Under the pieces are notes generated by a model. That model searched no databases, was not told where the DNA came from, and saw nothing but the letters and a program-made list of their open reading frames with translations. A stretch of 7,005 bases of DNA from Giesbergeria sp. (GTDB taxonomy: Bacteria > Pseudomonadota > Gammaproteobacteria > Burkholderiales > Burkholderiaceae_C): positions 1 to 7,005 of the forward strand of contig JAGOCN010000088.1 of assembly GCA_017998735.1 (NCBI GenBank). The letters run 5' to 3'. The stretch's first letter is position 1. The number at the start of each line of letters is the position of its first letter. A program made the translations under genes and the position numbers. Below are positions 1 through 6,265 of the stretch, piece after piece.

Positions 1-2
1 AC

Positions 3-146
3 GGCAAAGACGCCAACGTTCTCAACACTCTGGCGGCGGAGGGTGGCATGCCGAGCCTGTACGAAGACGGGCTGCGCAAGGTGGCGTCCGGCCAGACCAC
101 GCTGGACGAGCTGGCCCGCGTCACGCAAGACCAGGCCGATGCCTGA
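3..146 (+). CDS. gspE: GspE, T2SS assembly ATPase (C-terminal fragment)
   Basis: This is the 3' end of a gene that begins before the window; 47 codons and a TGA stop are visible, and bases 1-2 belong to the preceding codon. The visible peptide includes MPSLYEDGLRKVASGQTT followed by LDELARVTQD. This matches the conserved C-terminal end of GspE/PulE-type secretion ATPases, where a 'M..L..DGL.KV..G.T..eE..rVT' block closes the protein. GspE is the cytoplasmic hexameric ATPase that binds GspL and GspF and powers pseudopilus growth. The Walker and His-box motifs lie outside the window, so the call rests on this short tail plus the directly following gspF. Its stop overlaps the gspF start by 8 nt, which suggests translational coupling. 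Confidence 0.85.
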   Translation, partial: GKDANVLNTLAAEGGMPSLYEDGLRKVASGQTTLDELARVTQDQADA

Positions 147-1413
147 GTTTGTCTGGCGCGCTGCCGGTGCCTCCGGCAAGGTCGAGCATGGCCGGCTCAC
201 CGCCGCCAGCACCGCTGCTGCGCTGCGCCAGCTGCGCGAGCAGGGCTTCACGCCCCTGGGCCTGGACGACGCTGAAAGCCCGGGCGCTGCAGAGGGCGCC
301 GCCCTGGCAGGCAGTGCAGCCTCTGGCGCTGCCGGGGTGCCCGGCGTGTGCCAGCCCAAAGTGCGCAAGGCCAAGGGACCGGTCACCGCGCCCGATGTGC
401 TGGCGCTCACCTCCGAGCTGGCGATCATGTTGCGCGCCGGGCTGGCGCTGGACAATGCGCTGCGCGTGCTCATCGACATGGGCCACAAGCCCAGCGTGGC
501 CAGGCTCATGCAGGGGGTGCTGGACGCGGTCAAGGGCGGCACGCCGCTCAGCCGCGCACTCGCACAGCACCGAGCGCTGTTTGGCGATTTTTATATCAAC
601 ATGGTGCGCTCGGGCGAGGCCAGCGGCCAGATGTCGGCGGTGCTGGACCGGCTGGTCGATCACATGGAACGCCAGCGGGCACTGCGCGAAAGCGTGGTAT
701 CGGCCACCATCTACCCCGCCATCCTGCTGGTGGTTGCCGTGCTCTCGCTCATCGCCATGCTCGGCTTCGTGGTGCCGCAGTTTGAAAAACTGTTTACCGA
801 CATGGGCGACGCCCTGCCGCTGCCCACGCGCATCGTGATGAACATGGGCCAGGCTTTCACCCAGTACGGGCTGCTGATTGGTCTGGTGCTGGCCGGCGCT
901 GGCATGCTGGTGGCGCGCTGGGCCAGATCGCCCACCGGGCGGCGCTGGTGGCAGGCGCGGCTGCTGGGCCTGCCGCTGGTGGGTCCGCTGGCGCTCAAGT
1001 ACCAGATCACGCTGTTTTCACGCTCGCTTGGCACGCTGCTGGGCAATGGCGTGCCCATGCTGACCGCGCTGCACATTGCCACTGAAACCGTGGGCAATAC
1101 GGTGCTGCAGCAGGCGCTGGCCCGCGTGGCGCCGATTGTGAAAGAGGGCGGCCGGGTGGTGCAGGCTCTGACGGCCACCGGCATCTTCGAGCCGCTGGCC
1201 ATCAACCTGATCCGCGTCGGCGAGGAAACCGGCCGCGTCGGCCCGATGATGCTGGAGCTGGCCAATATATTGAACCGCGAGGTGGAAACCGGCATCAAAC
1301 GGCTCCTGACACTGGTCGAGCCCGTGCTGATTCTGGTGCTGGGTGTGCTGATCGCCGCCATCATTGTGTCCATCCTGCTGGGAATCCTGTCCATCAATGA
1401 CCTCGCCGTATAA
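139..1413 (+). CDS. gspF: GspF, inner-membrane platform protein of the T2SS
   Basis: A 424-residue polytopic inner-membrane protein, slightly longer than the usual GspF of about 405. It has two T2SSF domains at about 88-212 and 290-412. Each carries the family GE-[x]-[S/T]-G motif: VRSGEASGQM near 156-165 and IRVGEETGRVGPM near 358-370. Membrane segments lie at about 192-213, 243-261 and 391-416. GspF forms the core of the platform contacted by GspE and GspL and is thought to pass ATPase motion to the growing pseudopilus. The reading frame is open upstream to 43, but that part lies inside gspE and has no family similarity. The ATG at 139 gives the normal GspF beginning (PEFVWRA) and is the sensible start, although only a weak AGG precedes it. 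Residues about 48-72 are an Ala/Gly-rich low-complexity stretch between the N-terminal part and the first domain. Confidence 0.96.
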   Translation: MPEFVWRAAGASGKVEHGRLTAASTAAALRQLREQGFTPLGLDDAESPGAAEGAALAGSAASGAAGVPGVCQPKVRKAKGPVTAPDVLALTSELAIMLRAGLALDNALRVLIDMGHKPSVARLMQGVLDAVKGGTPLSRALAQHRALFGDFYINMVRSGEASGQMSAVLDRLVDHMERQRALRESVVSATIYPAILLVVAVLSLIAMLGFVVPQFEKLFTDMGDALPLPTRIVMNMGQAFTQYGLLIGLVLAGAGMLVARWARSPTGRRWWQARLLGLPLVGPLALKYQITLFSRSLGTLLGNGVPMLTALHIATETVGNTVLQQALARVAPIVKEGGRVVQALTATGIFEPLAINLIRVGEETGRVGPMMLELANILNREVETGIKRLLTLVEPVLILVLGVLIAAIIVSILLGILSINDLAV

Positions 1414-1425
1414 TTTTTGTTTGCT

Positions 1426-1438
1426 CAAGGAACCCTTG
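1426..1438 (+). promoter_or_regulatory. gspG ribosome binding site inside a small inverted repeat
   Basis: The Shine-Dalgarno-like AAGGAA at 1427-1432 lies 9 nt before the gspG ATG at 1442. It is embedded in a perfect inverted repeat: CAAGG at 1426-1430, loop AAC, CCTTG at 1434-1438. The hairpin would cover most of the binding site. A T-rich stretch at 1411-1422, starting with the gspF stop, lies just upstream and could act as a ribosome standby site. The base pairing is seen directly; any regulatory role is inference, and a 5-bp stem is weak. Confidence 0.4.
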
Positions 1439-1441
1439 TCC

Positions 1442-1897
1442 ATGGTGAGTTTTCCTGTCCGCCGCACCTGCAACGCACCTGCCCGGCGCACGTCTTTGCG
1501 CGGTTTTACCCTGATCGAATTGCTGGTCGTGCTGGCCATCCTGACGTTGCTGGCCGGTCTGGTCGGCCCGCGCGTGCTCAACCAGCTGGGCGGTGCCAAG
1601 TCCAAGACCGCTGGAGTGCAGATTGCCGACCTCGACAAATCGCTGGAGTTGTTCAAGCTGGACGTAGGACGCTACCCGACCACCGAAGAAGGCCTGGAAT
1701 CTCTGGTCAAGCGCCCTGGCACCGTCAACGGCTGGACCGGTCCCTACCTCAAGGGCGGCGTGCCTTCCGATCCCTGGGGTCGCCCTTACCGCTACGCCAG
1801 CCCTGGCCCCAGTGGCGGCATTGAAATCCTGTCGCTGGGCGCGGACGGGGCGCCTGGCGGCGAAGGTGAAAACGCCGACGTCCGCAACAGCCGCTGA
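1442..1897 (+). CDS. gspG: GspG, major pseudopilin
   Basis: A 151-residue prepilin-like protein that should form the body of the periplasmic pseudopilus. The leader runs to Gly21, and prepilin peptidase (GspO/PilD) should cut between Gly21 and Phe22. The mature protein then starts FTLIE, with the invariant Glu at +5 (residue 26) and a hydrophobic helix at about 22-43. Family marks follow: GRYPTTEEGL from 76, GPYLKGG from 100, DPWG at 110-113, and the C-terminal acidic Gly-rich loop from LGADG at 132 to Asp146. In known GspG structures this loop binds calcium. The last residues (VRNSR) lack the aromatic end seen in many homologues. The frame is open further upstream inside gspF, but the ATG at 1442 has a ribosome binding site and gives a normal leader. 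It is the only gene here with clear gaps on both sides (28 and 26 nt). Confidence 0.97.
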   Translation: MVSFPVRRTCNAPARRTSLRGFTLIELLVVLAILTLLAGLVGPRVLNQLGGAKSKTAGVQIADLDKSLELFKLDVGRYPTTEEGLESLVKRPGTVNGWTGPYLKGGVPSDPWGRPYRYASPGPSGGIEILSLGADGAPGGEGENADVRNSR

Positions 1898-1923
1898 TCG
1901 CTGCACCCTGCGGCGTCCCGTCC

Positions 1924-2373
1924 ATGCAGCGTGAGCGCGGCTTTACGCTGATTGAACTGCTGGTGGTGTTCGCCATCCTGGCCCTGATTCTGGGCTTGGC
2001 GCCAGTGGCTTTTGACCGGCTGCGCGATTCCACGCAGTACCGCGATACGGTTCGCACCATGCTCACGCAGATGCGCAGTGCGCGCTACCGTGCACAGGCC
2101 GAAGGGCGTGAGGTGCGCTTTTATGTGCACCTGGGCCAGCGCACCTATGGCGTGGACGGTGCGCCCACGCGGCCTGTTCCCGAAGCATTGCAGGTGCGTG
2201 CCACTGTGGCCGGAGAGGAATTGAGCGGACAGGGCGAAGCGGTGATCCGGTTCCTGCCCGAAGGCGGCGCCACAGGAGGCAGCATCGAGGTGCTGCGTGC
2301 ATCGGGTGCAGGCACGCGTTTGCGGGTGGACTGGCTGTCGGGCCGTGCCACCCAGGAGGCCCTGCTGCCATGA
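1924..2373 (+). CDS. gspH: GspH, minor pseudopilin
   Basis: A 149-residue type IV pilin-like protein. The very short leader MQRERG is followed by FTLIELLVV, giving cleavage after Gly6 and Glu at mature +5 (residue 11). The hydrophobic helix spans about 7-29. The C-terminal half has the GspH/FimT pattern FLPEGGATGGSI at about 110-121 followed by an Arg/Leu-rich strand. GspH is thought to join the GspI-J-K tip complex to the GspG body of the pseudopilus. No convincing Shine-Dalgarno sequence precedes the ATG, and 26 nt separate it from the gspG stop. Its stop overlaps the gspI start as ATGA. Position between gspG and gspI supports the assignment over a generic FimT-like pilin. Confidence 0.93.
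   Translation: MQRERGFTLIELLVVFAILALILGLAPVAFDRLRDSTQYRDTVRTMLTQMRSARYRAQAEGREVRFYVHLGQRTYGVDGAPTRPVPEALQVRATVAGEELSGQGEAVIRFLPEGGATGGSIEVLRASGAGTRLRVDWLSGRATQEALLP
2354..2359 (+). promoter_or_regulatory. Strong ribosome binding site for gspI
   Basis: A full AGGAGG core lies inside the end of gspH, 10 nt before the ATG of gspI at 2370. It supports that start, which overlaps the gspH stop as ATGA. It is the best Shine-Dalgarno match I see in the window. Confidence 0.6.
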
Positions 2374-2786
2374 ATCCGCGCAGTGCAAGCGTGCGCACAC
2401 AGCGGGGTTTCACGCTGCTGGAACTGCTGGTGGCGTTTGCCATCATGGCGATTTCCTTGGGCATGCTGTACCGGGCCAGCGGTGCTGTTGCCAGCAATGT
2501 GGGGGACATTGACCGCTACCAGCGTGCAGTGGTGCTGGCCGAATCCTTGATGGCCCTGCGCGATGCGGTGCCGCAGCAAGGCTGGACAGACGCCGGAGAA
2601 TCTGCCGGCTACCAATGGCAGATCAGCAGCACACCGTATGGCACCGCTTTTGACAGTCCTGCCGTGCCACCTTTGCACGACATCCACATTGCCATCCGCT
2701 GGACGGACGGGGTGCGCCCCCGCCAGTTGGACCTGAACACCTTGCGTCCGCAGCGCAAACCTCCCGAACCGGGGCGCAGACCATGA
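2370..2786 (+). CDS. gspI: GspI, minor pseudopilin
   Basis: A 138-residue pseudopilin. The leader ends in QRG (residue 13), followed by FTLLELLVAFAI, with Glu at mature +5 (residue 18) and a hydrophobic helix at about 14-34. The following segment AVVLAESLMALRDAV, at about 53-67, is typical of GspI, which carries an 'A..lAe..m' helix after the membrane part. In known systems GspI is the organiser of the I-J-K tip complex that starts pseudopilus assembly. The C-terminal 20 residues are rich in Pro and Arg and look unstructured. ATGA overlaps at both ends suggest coupled translation with gspH and gspJ, in keeping with near-equal amounts of tip subunits. Confidence 0.93.
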   Translation: MNPRSASVRTQRGFTLLELLVAFAIMAISLGMLYRASGAVASNVGDIDRYQRAVVLAESLMALRDAVPQQGWTDAGESAGYQWQISSTPYGTAFDSPAVPPLHDIHIAIRWTDGVRPRQLDLNTLRPQRKPPEPGRRP

Positions 2787-3493
2787 AAACTTGGTGCCCC
2801 CCTTCACCTCGGTCCAGACCGGTACTGCGGCGCCTGGCCCTGTGGGCGGGTTTCACGCTCATTGAGGTGCTGGTGGTGATGTCCTTGCTGTCGCTGGTGA
2901 TGCTGGCCATGGGCTCGGCGCTGCGCACCACGGCGCAGACCGAAGAGCGCGTGGACCAGCGGCTGCAGCGCACCGACGAGATGCGGGTCGCCGATGGTTT
3001 TTTGCGCAGCATTCTGGGGCGCGTGGCAGCCAGAAAGGTGCCGCTGCCCGTGGAGCCAGGGGCCAGCCAGTTCATTTTCAGTGCCCAGGCCGGCCAGCTC
3101 ACCTGGGTGGGTGTCATGCCAGCGCGCCATGGAGCGGGCGGACGCTACCACTTTCGCCTGCAGGTGCAGGACACGTCCACGGCGCAACAGGCGCTGGTGC
3201 TGCAGTACACGCCTTGGCTGGACGATGCCGTGTTGCCCGACTGGAGCCAGGCGGACCGCCATGTTCTGGTGCAGGGTGTCACGGCATTTGCCATGCAGTT
3301 TGAAGATGCGCAGCCTGAACCTCCCGTTTGGACGCCGCAATGGACCATTGCAGACCGACTGCCCCAGCGTGCCATGCTGTCGCTGCAGACCAGTGCAGGC
3401 GCCTGGCCTGCCATCGTGGTGGCATTGCGGCTGTTGCCTGGCAGCAGCCCTGACATGGCAAAGGGTGCCGTGTTTGGTGGCACCGTCCAATGA
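2783..3493 (+). CDS. gspJ: GspJ, minor pseudopilin
   Basis: A 236-residue protein, larger than GspH or GspI as expected for GspJ. A 23-residue Arg/Pro-rich leader ends ALWAG, followed by FTLIEVLVVMSLL: cleavage after Gly23 and Glu at mature +5 (residue 28). The hydrophobic helix covers about 24-45. Next comes the family-typical polar stretch with TEERVDQRLQRTDEMR at about 53-68, then a large beta-rich domain. GspJ binds GspI and GspK in the tip of the pseudopilus. The protein ends in GAVFGGTVQ; the AVFGG at 229-233 recurs in GspL and in the GspN/C-like protein of this operon (see findings). ATGA overlaps link it to gspI and gspK. Confidence 0.93.
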   Translation: MKTWCPPSPRSRPVLRRLALWAGFTLIEVLVVMSLLSLVMLAMGSALRTTAQTEERVDQRLQRTDEMRVADGFLRSILGRVAARKVPLPVEPGASQFIFSAQAGQLTWVGVMPARHGAGGRYHFRLQVQDTSTAQQALVLQYTPWLDDAVLPDWSQADRHVLVQGVTAFAMQFEDAQPEPPVWTPQWTIADRLPQRAMLSLQTSAGAWPAIVVALRLLPGSSPDMAKGAVFGGTVQ

Positions 3494-4374
3494 ACCAGTC
3501 AACCAATGGGCCGAGGCCTCTGTTCAACCCTATGTTGCAGTCTCAGCAGGGCATGGTGCTGATTGCCGTGCTCTGGATGGTCGCTGCCTTGAGCATTTTG
3601 GTTACTGGCATGACCCGTTCCGTTCGTGAAGAAGTGCGCACCCTGGCGCTTGCGCGTCAAAGCGTTGAGGGCGTAGCGATGGGCGATGCGGCGATTCAGC
3701 TTGTTTTGCAAGAAATGGTGTCACGCCCTGGCAATGCCGTCACCAGTCTTGCACAGGCGCAAACGGTTTACCAAGGGGTGTCCATGCAAGTGCAGGTGGT
3801 GCCGCTCAATGGTCTGATTGACCTCAACAGCGCTCCCGAGCCGCTTCTGGCCAGCCTGTATTCGGTCGCTGGCGGGCTGCCAGCACAAAGCGCATTGATT
3901 TTGGCGCAAGCCACCGTTCAGGCGCGCCAGCAAAAGGACGCCCGCGGGGTACCAAAGCGGTTTGAGGCACCTGAAGACCTGTTGCAAATCCAGGGCGTGA
4001 ATTACCCCCTCTATGCTAGACTTTCTGGCTTGGTGACGACCGATCTGCTGGGCACTGGCAAGGTAAATCCGCTGGCTGCCCCGACAAGCGTGCTTACGGT
4101 GCTGGCTGCAGGCAATGCCGAAGTGGCGAACCGCATCGCAGAGGGCCGTGCAGCAGGCGCTGCTGCTTTGGACACCACTGCGCTGAACGCAGCGTTTGTG
4201 CAAAGCAGCTCCGTTAGACGGTTCCGCCTTCAGGCGCGTGTGCCACTTGCCGATGGTGCCTGGCTCAATGTGTCACGCAGTGTCGATCTGGACGCCAAAG
4301 GGCGTGATGGCGTGCCCTGGCATACCTTTCACACCAGCCACAGCATAGACCCTGTACCCCGCCAAAACCCCTGA
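3490..4374 (+). CDS. gspK: GspK, pseudopilus tip protein
   Basis: A 294-residue protein, near the usual GspK size of about 300-330. The prepilin-like leader ends QSQQG (residue 21), followed by MVLIAVLWMVAALS. Mature +5 is Ala26 rather than Glu, a hallmark of GspK that fits its place at the extreme tip. The hydrophobic helix covers about 22-40. The central GLIDLNSAP at 108-116 is the GspK signature that begins the alpha-helical insertion, followed by the FEAPEDLLQIQGV region at about 158-170. GspK caps the I-J-K complex and may contact the secretin. The ATG at 3490 overlaps the gspJ stop as ATGA. An in-frame ATG at 3532 would leave a 7-residue leader and cannot be excluded. Third-position GC is visibly lower than in gspF. 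Confidence 0.93.
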   Translation: MNQSTNGPRPLFNPMLQSQQGMVLIAVLWMVAALSILVTGMTRSVREEVRTLALARQSVEGVAMGDAAIQLVLQEMVSRPGNAVTSLAQAQTVYQGVSMQVQVVPLNGLIDLNSAPEPLLASLYSVAGGLPAQSALILAQATVQARQQKDARGVPKRFEAPEDLLQIQGVNYPLYARLSGLVTTDLLGTGKVNPLAAPTSVLTVLAAGNAEVANRIAEGRAAGAAALDTTALNAAFVQSSSVRRFRLQARVPLADGAWLNVSRSVDLDAKGRDGVPWHTFHTSHSIDPVPRQNP

Positions 4375-4379
4375 GTTCC

Positions 4380-5705
4380 ATGCCTTCCATTTCTTCGGAC
4401 GCCCGCTTTCTGGGCGTTGACCTGAAAGCGCTCTGGTTAGAGCTGCGCCAGTCCTGGCAGCAGCTGCACCGTTCGTCCTTGGTGTTGTGGCTTACGCCCG
4501 AGCCTGCGGTGCTGGTGCTGCAAGTGGATGGCGACTGGTCGCTGTGGCGTGGTGACGTGAACTCTGGCGTGGCAAAGGATGCGGGCGTTGCTGCTTTTGT
4601 GGCAATCGAACTGCCGGAAGCACGCGTTCTGCAGCGCAGCCTCAGCATGCCGGCGGCCATGTCTGCAGCCGACCTTGCCCAGGCTGTGGCGCTGGAGGTG
4701 CGCACTTCCAGCCCTTTCATGGCGTACGATCTGGCATGGGGTTACCGGGCGCATGCGCCGCGGCAAGGCACCTGCCAAGTGGACCTGGTGTTGGCATCGC
4801 AGCGCCAGATTGCACAGTACCTGACCGAACAGGCCAACCGGCTCAATGGCCTTCCAGCACCTGAAGTCTGGGCTTTCAGCCCCCAGGGCCATCCTTTGGT
4901 GCTGCGCGGTTTTGGTGAAGCATTGCGCCATGCCTTTGCAGCACGCCACCGCCGTCTGGGCTATGGTCTGCTGGCACTGGCGTTGTCTCTGGGCATTGCC
5001 TTGGCGGCCACACCAACCCTCCAGCTTCGCATGCGGGCGATGGAAGCCATGGCATCCCACGACGCACTGACGGCACACACGGCACCCGTGGTGCGCCAGC
5101 GTGAATTGTTGCTGCAATCGGCAGAACACATGAACGGACTGGCCGAGTTGCTGGTCGACCGCATGGAGCCGCTGCGCGTGCTGGAAAAACTCACGAACGT
5201 GCTGCCCGACGACACCGCGCTGCAAAGCTTCAGGCTGCAAGGTGCCAAGGTCACGCTGGGCGGCCTGACCTCCAACACTGCAGGCCTCCTTCAGTTGCTG
5301 GGCGAGCAGGCAGGCCTGCGAGAAGTACGTTCGCCTTCTGCTGCCACCCGCATGGGGTCTTCGGGCAAGGAAAATTTTTCCATCGAGTTGGTGCTGGACC
5401 CTGAAATATTTGGCGTGCCCAAGTCAGCTGCCATCGGCTTGGTCACACTTACGAAGCCAGAGCCAGCGTCAACTCCACAAACAATTCTGTCACCAATACC
5501 GCTGCCGGATGAGGCCCACTTGTCCACTTTTCCTTCTGCCAAACCAGTGGCACGCACAAACGGTCAGGCCACTTCTGGAGGTGGTGCCGTTTTTGGGGGT
5601 TCTCCTGCCCGTTCTGCTGCCAGCAATGTGCCATCTGCCACTGCAACTGCCCCCGCATCCGTGCCGGTGACTTCTTCCACGCCTGTTGCCAGGACAGTCC
5701 CATGA
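4380..5705 (+). CDS. gspL: GspL, inner-membrane scaffold and GspE-docking protein
   Basis: A 441-residue bitopic protein. Residues 1 to about 190 form the cytoplasmic actin-like domain that in known systems binds the N-terminal part of GspE. One membrane helix lies at about 193-212 (GYGLLALALSLGIALAA). A periplasmic helical stretch follows, then a PilN/GspL-type ferredoxin-like domain at about 265-340, with LPDDTALQSFRLQG and VTLGGLTSNTAGLLQLLGE. Residues about 353-441 are an unusual tail rich in Pro, Ala, Ser and Thr, with AVFGG at 403-407. Canonical GspL proteins end near the ferredoxin-like domain. It starts 5 nt after the gspK stop with no visible Shine-Dalgarno, so re-initiation after gspK is likely. 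Its stop overlaps gspM as ATGA. Confidence 0.9.
   Translation: MPSISSDARFLGVDLKALWLELRQSWQQLHRSSLVLWLTPEPAVLVLQVDGDWSLWRGDVNSGVAKDAGVAAFVAIELPEARVLQRSLSMPAAMSAADLAQAVALEVRTSSPFMAYDLAWGYRAHAPRQGTCQVDLVLASQRQIAQYLTEQANRLNGLPAPEVWAFSPQGHPLVLRGFGEALRHAFAARHRRLGYGLLALALSLGIALAATPTLQLRMRAMEAMASHDALTAHTAPVVRQRELLLQSAEHMNGLAELLVDRMEPLRVLEKLTNVLPDDTALQSFRLQGAKVTLGGLTSNTAGLLQLLGEQAGLREVRSPSAATRMGSSGKENFSIELVLDPEIFGVPKSAAIGLVTLTKPEPASTPQTILSPIPLPDEAHLSTFPSAKPVARTNGQATSGGGAVFGGSPARSAASNVPSATATAPASVPVTSSTPVARTVP
5691..5694 (+). promoter_or_regulatory. Ribosome binding site for gspM
   Basis: AGGA inside the end of gspL lies 7 nt before the ATG at 5702. It favours 5702 over the second in-frame ATG at 5711, which would have poorer spacing. 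Confidence 0.45.
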
Positions 5706-6265
5706 ACCACATGGCGACACGGCACAACCTGCTGCTTGCCGGCACTGTCTTGGTCTTGCTGGCACCGCTGGCATTGCTTGGCGCCTATGTTGGTCAGAAG
5801 CACCAGTGGGCAGAGCAGCGCCTGGCCGAGCTGGAGCCGCGCCATTCCCGTTTGCTGGGGCTGCAAGCGCAAAAGGCCGAGGTTGATGCTGCATTGCTGC
5901 AGGCCAATGCATTGCGCTCGCAGTATGTTTATCCGTCAGACCAGGACGCAGCACAGACCGGCAATGCCGCCCAGCAGCGGGTGCGTGATATTTTCAGCAG
6001 CGCAGGTCTGCAAATCCTCAGCAGCCAGGTGCTGCCTGCCAAACCGGAAAAAGGTTTTGACCGCATTCCCCTGCTGGTGCGTGTAGAAGGCGACATGCTG
6101 GCGATGCAAAGCGCCTTGGCAGTTCTTAACAGCCAGTCGCCCATCATCGTGATGGACGACCTTGACATCCAGCTTCAGGACAACCTGTTCAATGCCGATG
6201 GCAAGACCGCTCCCCGTCTGGGAGCCAGTTTCAGCTTCAGCGTGCTGCGGGAGCCGTCGCCATGA
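5702..6265 (+). CDS. gspM: GspM, inner-membrane scaffold protein (GspMb-type)
   Basis: A 187-residue bitopic protein with a short cytoplasmic N-terminus, a membrane helix at about 9-29, a charged probable coiled coil at about 32-75 and a periplasmic ferredoxin-like domain at about 85-182. The LLVRVEGDMLAMQSALAVLN stretch at 124-143, then PIIVMDDLDIQ, resembles the GspMb (T2SSM_II) family rather than the classical GspM sequence. GspM binds GspL and stabilises the GspE-L-M subcomplex. Position between gspL and the HR-domain gene, with ATGA overlaps on both sides, strongly supports the call even though GspM sequences diverge widely. Confidence 0.85.
   Translation: MNHMATRHNLLLAGTVLVLLAPLALLGAYVGQKHQWAEQRLAELEPRHSRLLGLQAQKAEVDAALLQANALRSQYVYPSDQDAAQTGNAAQQRVRDIFSSAGLQILSSQVLPAKPEKGFDRIPLLVRVEGDMLAMQSALAVLNSQSPIIVMDDLDIQLQDNLFNADGKTAPRLGASFSFSVLREPSP
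6249..6253 (+). promoter_or_regulatory. Ribosome binding site for the gspN/gspC-like gene
   Basis: GGGAG inside the end of gspM lies 8 nt before the ATG at 6262. It supports that start, which overlaps the gspM stop as ATGA. Confidence 0.45.

Noticed and set aside
43..138. Upstream extension of the gspF reading frame
   Set aside because: It overlaps the gspE coding frame, has no GspF similarity and would add 32 Arg/Trp-rich residues before the normal GspF N-terminus.
1364..1441. Upstream extension of the gspG reading frame
   Set aside because: It lies partly inside gspF, and would place an atypical Cys-rich stretch before the normal prepilin leader; the ATG at 1442 has a ribosome binding site.
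1792..2400. Open frame on the - strand (202 codons) opposite gspG/gspH
   Set aside because: Antisense shadow of two clear pseudopilin genes with no family resemblance.
1939..2875. Similar DNA stretches at the starts of gspH, gspI and gspJ (and gspG)
   Set aside because: They encode the conserved GFTLIELLV prepilin motif, so the similarity reflects homologous proteins, not a separate DNA repeat element.
4437..5240. Long open frame on the - strand (267 codons) opposite gspL
   Set aside because: Lies fully antisense to a convincing gspL, reads as His/Gln/Arg-rich protein with no recognisable domain, and is expected from the high GC content.
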